Source: Acidaminococcus hominis | Lineage (GTDB): Bacteria > Bacillota > Negativicutes > Acidaminococcales > Acidaminococcaceae | NCBI RefSeq assembly: GCF_021044795.1 | Contig: NZ_JAJNOP010000007.1 | DNA length: 12,119 nucleotides | Strand: one strand, 5' to 3' | Shown here: in pieces, positions 6,455-12,119 of the stretch | Position numbering within the stretch: position 1 is the first letter of the stretch | How the letters are laid out: each line of letters opens with the position of its first letter | Notes under the pieces: model-generated | Databases searched by the model: none | Told to the model about the DNA's origin: nothing | What the model saw: only the letters and a program-made list of their open reading frames with translations | Position numbers and translations under genes: made by a program

Positions 6455-8286
6455 CCAAGAAATTGATTGCAGATTTGATGGTTGACTATTTGGAAAGACG
6501 GGATGTGAAATACGTATTCGGTCTGTGCGGCCATACGGTTATCGCCATGCTGGATGCCCTGTCCCGCAGCAAGAAAGTAAAATACATTTCCAACCGGCAC
6601 GAATCGGTGGCTTCCACCGCAGCTGACGGCTACGCCCGGGTAACCCATAAGGCTTCCGTCTGCATGTGCCACCTTGGACCTGGGCTGACCAACGTCCTGA
6701 CCGGCGTGGCCAACGCTGCTTTTGACTCCATTCCTATGGTTGTTATCGCTGGCGATGTGCCCAGCTACTACTTCGGCAAACATCCCCATCAGGAAGTCAA
6801 TATGCACGAAGATGGCAGCCAGTACAAGATTCTGGAACCGGTAGTCAAGAGAGCTTGGCGGGTGGACGATCCTGAATCCATGGCTGACATTATGGACAAG
6901 GCCTTCCGTCTGGCAGAATCCGGCCGTCCTGGCCCTGTACTGATTGACGTTCCCATGAACATCTTCTCCGAAAAAGTAGAAGATTACCTGTGGGATCGGA
7001 CCTACAAAGACAGCCACGTGACCATGAAACCGGCCCTGGATCCGGCTGCAGCCAAAGCCATTGCTGAAAAACTGGTAAAAGCAGAACATCCTGTAATGCA
7101 TGCCGGCGGCGGTATCCTTTTGGCCCAAGCTTCCGATGAGCTGGCTGAACTGGCCGAATTGCTGGATATCCCCGTTTCCCGTACCCTGATGGGCCAAGGC
7201 TGCATCAGCGACAACCATCCTCTGATGATTGGCCAGACTGGTTTCTGGGGCATGGAATTCACCCATTCCCTGACCACCCAGGCTGACGTTATCCTGGGCC
7301 TGGGCACCCGCTTTGCCGAAGCTGACAGCTCCAGCTGGTACAAGGGCGTAACCTTTGATCCGGAAAAGACCGAATTCCTGCAAATCGATATCGATCCTAC
7401 CGAAATCGGCCGTAACTATCCTGTAGCCATTGGCGCCGTAGGCGACCTGAAACTGGGCCTGCAGCAGATCATTGACGAAGTAAAGAAAATCTGCCCCGAA
7501 GGCAAGAGCCATCCCGAACTGCGGAAAGCCATTGCTGAAGCCAAGGCGGAATTCAAGAAGAGCAACGAAGCCATTTCCAACGATAGCCGTTTCCCCATGA
7601 CCCCGCAGCGGATCCTGAAGGATGTAAAGGCCGTTGTTCCCGAAGATGCACATATCTTCACCGATGTGGGCTGGAACAAGAATGGTGTAGCACAGCAATA
7701 TGATATTACCGTTCCCGGCAGCATCCATCACTCCTCCGGTCTGGCTACCATGGGCTTTGGTGCTTCCGCTGTACTGGGCGGCAAACTGGGTGCTCCTGAC
7801 AAGGTCTGCATCACCCTGACCGGTGACGGCGGCTTCGGCGTGAACCCCACCTGCCTGGCTACCGCTGTGGAACAAGATATCCCTGTAACCTGGGTAGTAA
7901 TGAACAACTCTGCTTTCGGTACCATTGCTGGTCTGGAAAATGCCAACTACGGCACCAAGTTTGGTACGGTATTCAAGACTCCGGACGGCGAAACCTACAG
8001 CCCCAGCTGGGCTGGCGTAGCCAAAGCCTATGGCGTGGAATCTATCTGCGTACACAGCGCTGAAGAATTCAAACCGGCCATGGAAGCTGCCATGAAAGCC
8101 AACGCTGAAGGCAGACCCTTCCTGGTAGAAGCTCCTATGGAAAACATTGTAGTTCCTACTCCTGGCTGCTGGAACATCAATGATATCTATAGCCCCAACA
8201 AGCTGGTTGAAGACGGCAAACTGGTGAAAGACGAAAACGGTGAGTTTGTAGCTCCCAACCACGCAAAGTCCCACAAAGCAAAATAA
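6451..8286 (+). CDS. Thiamine-diphosphate-dependent enzyme, acetolactate synthase/ring-diketone hydrolase-like
   Basis: The 611-residue protein has the three-domain IlvB architecture: PYR domain about 1-175, central domain about 195-345 and PP domain about 385-565. The activating glutamate is Glu51 (RHES). The ThDP/Mg motif runs from GDG (458-460) to NN (485-486). The HQE of the PYR domain is present (113-115), but the usual GQ before it is GD (101-102). His28 lies in FGLCGHT, where acetolactate synthases normally have Gly or Ala. From memory, IolD and cyclohexane-1,2-dione hydrolase have His there. His74 may match another active-site His of the latter. A 40-residue tail after about 570, ending in Lys/His-rich residues, is longer than in typical synthases. 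No regulatory small subunit gene is adjacent, which argues against a biosynthetic acetolactate synthase. Glyoxylate carboligase is unlikely because that enzyme lacks the catalytic Glu. GGGAGG (6435-6440) supports the start. Confidence 0.82.
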   Translation: MTKKLIADLMVDYLERRDVKYVFGLCGHTVIAMLDALSRSKKVKYISNRHESVASTAADGYARVTHKASVCMCHLGPGLTNVLTGVANAAFDSIPMVVIAGDVPSYYFGKHPHQEVNMHEDGSQYKILEPVVKRAWRVDDPESMADIMDKAFRLAESGRPGPVLIDVPMNIFSEKVEDYLWDRTYKDSHVTMKPALDPAAAKAIAEKLVKAEHPVMHAGGGILLAQASDELAELAELLDIPVSRTLMGQGCISDNHPLMIGQTGFWGMEFTHSLTTQADVILGLGTRFAEADSSSWYKGVTFDPEKTEFLQIDIDPTEIGRNYPVAIGAVGDLKLGLQQIIDEVKKICPEGKSHPELRKAIAEAKAEFKKSNEAISNDSRFPMTPQRILKDVKAVVPEDAHIFTDVGWNKNGVAQQYDITVPGSIHHSSGLATMGFGASAVLGGKLGAPDKVCITLTGDGGFGVNPTCLATAVEQDIPVTWVVMNNSAFGTIAGLENANYGTKFGTVFKTPDGETYSPSWAGVAKAYGVESICVHSAEEFKPAMEAAMKANAEGRPFLVEAPMENIVVPTPGCWNINDIYSPNKLVEDGKLVKDENGEFVAPNHAKSHKAK

Positions 8287-8297
8287 TATGATAAAGG

Positions 8298-8337
8298 CAA
8301 ATACCCTGTTCCGTTTTCAACCAGAACAGGGTATTTG
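8298..8337. terminator. Perfect 14-bp hairpin after the ThDP enzyme gene (attenuator or terminator-like)
   Basis: CAAATACCCTGTTC (8298-8311) and GAACAGGGTATTTG (8324-8337) pair over 14 bp around a 12-base loop, 11 bases after the stop codon. There is no clear U-run after the stem (the next bases are TGAATGG), so it may only partly terminate or may protect the 3' end of the upstream message. It splits the operon into a transport/ThDP part and a two-lyase part. Confidence 0.6.
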
Positions 8338-8388
8338 TGAATGGAGAGAAGTAAAGAACCATCAACTGTACAGAAAGAAGGGTTTCCT

Positions 8389-9249
8389 ATGGAAAAAATG
8401 ACCACGAAACTGCGTCGTCTGTTGAAGGAAAAAGATTATCTGGTAGCCCCCTGCGCCTACGATGCTTTAAGCGCCCGGGCCATTGAAGTGGCCGGCTTTG
8501 ATGTGTGCGGCACCACCGGCTACGGCATGCACGGCGTCGTCCTGGCTCAGCCGGACAGCGGCCTGCTGGCCCTGAATGAATCCGTGGATATCTTGAGCAA
8601 AATGGCCGATGCCGTCAATATCCCCATTATCTGCGATGCAGAAGGCGGCTACGGCAATGCCCTGAACGTAGTACGTACCGTCAAGGAATATGAAAAGACC
8701 GGGGTTGCCGGCTTCTTTATTGAAGACCAGCAGCAGCCGCCCAACTGCCCCTTTATCAGCGATACCCAGCTGATCAGCACCAACGAAATGGTGGGCAAGA
8801 TTGAGGCTGCGGTAGAAACCCGGAAAGATCCGGATCTGCTGATCATTGCCAGAACCGATGCTCCCTACGAAGAAGCTGTAGAACGGGCCAACGCCTATCT
8901 GGACGCCGGCGCTGACATGGTCAAGATTCTGCCGAAATCCCGGGAAGAACTGATTGCCCTGCCGGAAAAGGTCCATGGTCCCATCCATCTGGGCTTCTTC
9001 CCCAACCAGGATTTCTTCAAGGGCTTCAGCAGTGAAGACTGCGGCAAGAAACTGGGCTACAAGATCATTACCTTCCCCTTCAGCGTCCTGTTTGCTCAGG
9101 TAGCAGCTGAACTGCGGGTACTGGAATATATCAAACAGCATGGCAGCGATGCTGGCTACGATGGCGACATGATCGACTTCAACACCTACATCAAACTGGT
9201 GCACGTAGATGAACTGCGGGAATTGGGCGCCAAATATTTGAAGGAATAG
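8389..9249 (+). CDS. Isocitrate lyase/PEP mutase superfamily lyase, atypical active-site loop
   Basis: This 286-residue TIM-barrel protein belongs to the family that includes methylisocitrate lyase, 2,3-dimethylmalate lyase, oxaloacetate hydrolase and PEP mutase. Visible residues are the TTGYG turn (42-46), the Mg-binding pattern DAEGGYG with Asp83 and Glu85, IEDQ (111-114) and ARTDA (154-158). The lyase signature KKCGH is replaced by PPNCPF: Cys120 is kept where the catalytic Cys sits, but the Lys and His neighbours are lost. It probably cleaves or forms a C-C bond next to a 2-hydroxy or 2-oxo acid, giving pyruvate or a similar fragment, but the substrate is unlikely to be methylisocitrate. 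ATG 8389 is chosen over ATG 8341 because AGAAAGAAGGG (8372-8382) precedes it and the earlier ATG follows directly on the hairpin. Confidence 0.82.
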   Translation: MEKMTTKLRRLLKEKDYLVAPCAYDALSARAIEVAGFDVCGTTGYGMHGVVLAQPDSGLLALNESVDILSKMADAVNIPIICDAEGGYGNALNVVRTVKEYEKTGVAGFFIEDQQQPPNCPFISDTQLISTNEMVGKIEAAVETRKDPDLLIIARTDAPYEEAVERANAYLDAGADMVKILPKSREELIALPEKVHGPIHLGFFPNQDFFKGFSSEDCGKKLGYKIITFPFSVLFAQVAAELRVLEYIKQHGSDAGYDGDMIDFNTYIKLVHVDELRELGAKYLKE

Positions 9250-9273
9250 ACCACCAGGAGGACAAATAGCATT

Positions 9274-10239
9274 ATGGGATTAAACGTAGTCAAAAAAGTA
9301 CGTATCTGTGAAGTAGGTCTGCGGGATGGCCTGCAAAATGAAAAGACCCTGCTCACCACCGAGCAGAAGCTGGATTTGCTGCAAAAATTGACGGACGCCG
9401 GATTCCCGGTGATTGAAGTGGGCAGCTTTGTCAGCCCCAAGGCCGTACCCCAGGTAGCCAATACCGACGAAGTGTTCCAGAACTTCAAGCAAAAAGAAGG
9501 AGTGGAATACCGGGCCCTCATTGCCAACCTGAGAGGCGTGGAACGGGCCATTGCCTGCGGCTGCAAAAAGGTGAAATTGAATGTTTCCGCTTCTGTGGCC
9601 CACAACCTGGCCAATCTGAACTGCACTCCGGCTGAAAGCGTTGCCCGCTTTGCCGCCTGCGTGGAACGGGCCAAGGAAGCCGGCATCGGCATTTCCGGTT
9701 CCATTTCCATGGCCTTTGGTTCTCCCTGGGATAAGGAAATCCCCGTTTCTACCGTGAAAGAAATCGTAGAAGCCTACATGGGTGTGGGCATTACGGAAAT
9801 CAGCCTGTCCGATGCTTCCGGCATGGCCTTCCCTTCCCAGGTGTACGATATGGGTACGGAAATGAAGAAATCCTATCCGGAGGTTTCCTGGTGGATGCAC
9901 TTCCATAACACCCGGGGCCTGGGTATGAGCAACATCCTGGCTGCTATGGAAGCAGGCTTTGACCAGTTTGATTCCAGCTTTGCCGGTGTAGGGGGCTGCC
10001 CCTTCGTTCCCGGTGCTGCCGGCAACGTAGCCACTGAAGATGTAGTGCATATGCTGGATGAAATGAAAGTGGATACCGGCATTGACCTGGATAAGGTTAT
10101 GGCCATCAGCCGGGACGTGGTGAAAATGGTGGGCCATGAAACCGACAGCTATTTGCTGCGTGCCGGAAAAGCCAGCGACCTGATTCTGGATATTCCTAAA
10201 AAACAAGCTAAGAATCATACCTTAACTGATAAAAAATAA
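9274..10239 (+). CDS. HMG-CoA lyase-like enzyme (DRE-TIM metallolyase)
   Basis: The 321-residue protein matches hydroxymethylglutaryl-CoA lyase in length and motifs: RDGLQNE (17-23) with the catalytic Arg17 and Asp18, the metal-binding HFH (His209, His211), the mobile-loop cysteine in GGCPFVPGAAGN (Cys242) and Asn251 before ATED. The usual HxHDT is HNT here. The family cleaves 3-hydroxy-3-methylglutaryl-CoA to acetyl-CoA and acetoacetate, and related members act on other 3-hydroxyacyl-CoAs such as citramalyl-CoA types. No CoA-transferase or CoA-ligase gene lies in the window, so either the CoA ester is made by an enzyme encoded elsewhere or this member acts differently. AGGAGG at 9256-9261 supports the start, with a slightly long spacing of about 12 bases. 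It follows the lyase gene by 24 bases and is surely co-transcribed. Confidence 0.85.
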   Translation: MGLNVVKKVRICEVGLRDGLQNEKTLLTTEQKLDLLQKLTDAGFPVIEVGSFVSPKAVPQVANTDEVFQNFKQKEGVEYRALIANLRGVERAIACGCKKVKLNVSASVAHNLANLNCTPAESVARFAACVERAKEAGIGISGSISMAFGSPWDKEIPVSTVKEIVEAYMGVGITEISLSDASGMAFPSQVYDMGTEMKKSYPEVSWWMHFHNTRGLGMSNILAAMEAGFDQFDSSFAGVGGCPFVPGAAGNVATEDVVHMLDEMKVDTGIDLDKVMAISRDVVKMVGHETDSYLLRAGKASDLILDIPKKQAKNHTLTDKK

Positions 10240-10257
10240 GAAGAAAATAAAAAGCTG

Positions 10258-10281
10258 TTTCTGTTCCTAAGAGAACGGGAA
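10258..10281 (+). promoter_or_regulatory. 9-bp hairpin before the permease gene
   Basis: TTTCTGTTC (10258-10266) pairs with GAACGGGAA (10273-10281), with two G-U pairs, around the 6-base loop CTAAGA. No U-run follows on the plus strand. It lies 10 bases before the CGGAGG site of the permease gene and may damp read-through or affect its translation. Confidence 0.35.
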
Positions 10282-10303
10282 TGGGCGATGCGGAGGCCAT
10301 GCC

Positions 10304-11266
10304 ATGAACAGTGTACAGATCCTAACCGTTATTTTTGATATTTTCTGCCCCCTGGCCACAGGGTATATCCTGCGGAAGAAAGGGTGGATGTCTCAGAAAG
10401 CGTGCAATGCTCTGATGCTGTTTAACGTAGTGGCGCTGATCACGGTGATGAACCTGATGAGCTTCTGGATCCTGCCCATTTCCCGTTCTTTCATTTTGCT
10501 GCCTATTTTAAGCGTGGTGATGGCCCTACTCTCCGTAGGGCTTGCCGTGTTTGTTTTTGGGCGGTCACTTTCTGACCCCTTGGAAAAGGGGTCTTTTGCT
10601 GTCTCCGCCATGCTGTCCAATATTGGAACCCTTGGGGGTATCTGCGCTTTCATTGCCTACGGGGAAATCAGCTTTGCCTATGTGCAGCTGTTTGCCGTGC
10701 CCCAGAATGTGCTGATGGTGATTCTGGCCTTCCCATTGGCCCAGTATTATTACGCAAAAAAATTGGAGTCCGCAGCGGGACTCCATTGGGAGATCAGCAT
10801 CAAAGATATGTTCTTTACGAAAAAGCAGCTGGGGGTATTGGGGATGCTCATTGGCCTGGGCCTGCAGCTGGCAGGGGTGGAACGGCCGCCGGTGGTGGCC
10901 AATTTCTTCCACTGTCTGGTGCACATCCAGGCTTGGATCGCCTTTACCCCGGTGGGCTACACCATTGATTTCAGCAAGGCCTCCAAGTACTACAAGAAGG
11001 TGCTGAGCATCCTGCCCCTGCGTTTTCTTATTGTGCCCCTGGTGGTGTACCTGATTGCCCGGCCCTTTATTCACGACCAGCGGCTGTTGGGGACCATCCT
11101 TATCGCAGCGGCTACTCCCACCGCCATCAACTCGGTAATCACCGCCCAGTTGTTTGGGCTGGACGTGGACCTGTCGGTGGCTTCGTTTCTGGAGACGACC
11201 GTAGTCTACGTGCTGGTGGCGTTTCCGCTGTTCTACCTGTACATCAGTTACGGCGGGCAGCTGTAA
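10304..11266 (+). CDS. AEC-family (auxin efflux carrier) membrane transporter
   Basis: This is a 320-residue hydrophobic protein with about ten membrane helices in two halves separated by a short charged segment near residues 155-175. The MLSNIGTLGG stretch (about 103-112) matches the broken-helix Asn-x-Gly motif of AEC transporters, and the second-half AATPTAINSV with the following QLFGLDVDLSVASFLETT is the typical C-terminal family pattern. Bacterial members move malate, malonate and other carboxylates. CGGAGG (10291-10296) sets the start; the ATG at 10299 meets a stop after two codons. At the end of a pathway that already has a TRAP importer, it may export a product acid or take up a second substrate; the sequence does not decide. 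Its stop directly abuts the stop of the convergent LysR gene. Confidence 0.87.
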   Translation: MNSVQILTVIFDIFCPLATGYILRKKGWMSQKACNALMLFNVVALITVMNLMSFWILPISRSFILLPILSVVMALLSVGLAVFVFGRSLSDPLEKGSFAVSAMLSNIGTLGGICAFIAYGEISFAYVQLFAVPQNVLMVILAFPLAQYYYAKKLESAAGLHWEISIKDMFFTKKQLGVLGMLIGLGLQLAGVERPPVVANFFHCLVHIQAWIAFTPVGYTIDFSKASKYYKKVLSILPLRFLIVPLVVYLIARPFIHDQRLLGTILIAAATPTAINSVITAQLFGLDVDLSVASFLETTVVYVLVAFPLFYLYISYGGQL

Positions 11267-12119
11267 TCATTCGGCACTGCCCCGGAAACCGTAGTTTTCC
11301 AGGATAAAGTCCCGGGCCAGGGTGGTCGCCGGGGTAAGGGGACGGGTATTGTTCCACACCAGGTACACGTTCCGGATAAAGTCCGTGTTCTGCTCCGCAA
11401 TGGGCAGGGCCACCACCCGGGCGGTTTTGATGCCGGGAATTTCCGGCAGGATGCCCAGGCCGAATTTCAGGTCGATGTACTGAAGGGCTGCGTTGCACTC
11501 CTGAACCTCAAAGACAATCTTGGGAACAATCTGGTGCCGGCTGTAGGCCCGGTCCAGCTGGTCCCGCAGGTTGCTGCCCTTATCCAGGCTGATGATGGGC
11601 TCCTTGGCAAAATCCTCAAAGGTTACGTAGGACCGTTTGGCCAGGGGATGTTCTAAGGGAACCACCAGGTACAGGGGCTGTTTTAAAATCAGCTGGGAAT
11701 CCACCCCCGGCCCCCGGTGGGTGGAGAAGCCCAGATCCAGTTTCCCTTCCTTGACCTGGGAATAGATCTGGTAGGATGTACCTTCTAAAAATTGAAAATG
11801 CGTCTGCCGGTGGGACAGGTCCTGGTAAAAGGACTCCATCATGGAAGGAATCAGGGAGGAGGAAATGGAATGGAAGTAGCCCAAACGGACCACGTATTCC
11901 GCTTCCCCCTTCATTTCTTTTAGGGTGGTTTTTCCCTGGTCCAGGGACTGGAGGGCCTTCTGCACATAGGGCAGGAAGCGCTGGCCGTAGGGGGTCAGGG
12001 TAATATGACGCTTTTCCCGGACAAAAAGCTGAACGTCCAGTTCCTTTTCCAGTTCATTGATGGCGTAGGAAAGGCTGGGCTGGGAAATATGGAGCTCTTG
12101 GGCTGCGCGGGTATAGTGA
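11267..12119 (-). CDS. LysR-type transcriptional regulator (5' end beyond the window)
   Basis: Reading from 12118 down gives about 283 residues ending at TGA (11269-11267). The first visible residues, HYTRAAQELHISQPSLSYAI, are the recognition part of a LysR helix-turn-helix, so only about 15-17 N-terminal residues are missing. A GTG near 11965 is internal, not the start. The effector domain spans roughly visible residues 75-275 and contains LGFSTHRGPG, the HPLAKR loop and a FGLGILPEIPG segment typical of the family. The recognition helix resembles that of the LysR gene at 5492, so the two may be paralogues with related operators. It faces away from the catabolic operon's promoter, and its usual divergent target would lie to the right of the window. 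It may control that neighbour, the permease, or both. Confidence 0.9.
   Translation of the reverse strand, partial: HYTRAAQELHISQPSLSYAINELEKELDVQLFVREKRHITLTPYGQRFLPYVQKALQSLDQGKTTLKEMKGEAEYVVRLGYFHSISSSLIPSMMESFYQDLSHRQTHFQFLEGTSYQIYSQVKEGKLDLGFSTHRGPGVDSQLILKQPLYLVVPLEHPLAKRSYVTFEDFAKEPIISLDKGSNLRDQLDRAYSRHQIVPKIVFEVQECNAALQYIDLKFGLGILPEIPGIKTARVVALPIAEQNTDFIRNVYLVWNNTRPLTPATTLARDFILENYGFRGSAE

Noticed and set aside
6391..8274. Minus-strand open frame of 627 codons opposite the ThDP enzyme
   Set aside because: It has no family motifs and mirrors the codon bias of the coding strand, which carries a clear ThDP enzyme.
6451..8286. Naming the ThDP enzyme as glyoxylate carboligase or biosynthetic acetolactate synthase
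   Set aside because: Glu51 is present, whereas glyoxylate carboligase lacks it; there is no small regulatory subunit gene, and His28 does not fit acetolactate synthase.
8341..8388. ATG 8341 as the start of the isocitrate-lyase-family gene
   Set aside because: It follows directly on the 14-bp hairpin, has no binding site, and encodes an extension not typical of the family.
1..12119. CRISPR array, tRNA or rRNA genes, phage genes
   Set aside because: I saw no regularly spaced repeats, no tRNA-like cloverleaf and no rRNA-like sequence, and the window is almost fully used by metabolic genes.

Overview
The window is a chromosomal catabolic locus from a bacterium of middling GC content. Almost every gene has a strong AGGAGG-type ribosome binding site, and the TRAP solute receptor is a lipoprotein. 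Together these suggest a Firmicutes-type anaerobe, perhaps a diderm Negativicute such as an Acidaminococcus or Phascolarctobacterium relative. That placement is an inference from style, not from a marker gene.

Layout. Bases 1-47 hold the start of a minus-strand gene that looks like an IS3-type transposase OrfA, cut by the window edge. Bases about 180-640 are an AT-rich control region with a candidate promoter, a 10-bp-arm inverted repeat and a leader hairpin. Nine or ten plus-strand genes follow in tight order: a xylose-isomerase-like TIM-barrel enzyme, a shikimate-dehydrogenase-like enzyme, a complete TRAP transporter (dctQ, dctM, dctP), a LysR regulator, a thiamine-diphosphate (ThDP) enzyme translationally coupled to it, an isocitrate lyase/PEP mutase family lyase, an HMG-CoA-lyase-like enzyme, and an AEC-family permease. 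A second LysR gene lies on the minus strand, tail to tail with the permease with no base between the stop codons, and runs off the right edge. Hairpins sit between dctM and dctP, after the ThDP enzyme gene and before the permease gene.

How the genes may work together. The TRAP system imports a carboxylate. Dehydrogenase, TIM-barrel dehydratase/isomerase and ThDP enzyme reproduce the logic of myo-inositol catabolism (IolG, IolE, IolD), in which a ring alcohol is oxidised, dehydrated and the ring opened by a ThDP hydrolase. The ThDP protein has a GHT motif (His28) where ordinary acetolactate synthases have a small residue and where, from memory, ring-diketone hydrolases have His. Two C-C lyases could then split the opened chain. 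My leading hypothesis is therefore an undescribed, non-aromatising, anaerobic route for a carbocyclic acid (a quinate- or shikimate-like compound). A branched hydroxy-acid pathway is the main alternative. The substrate cannot be fixed from sequence alone.
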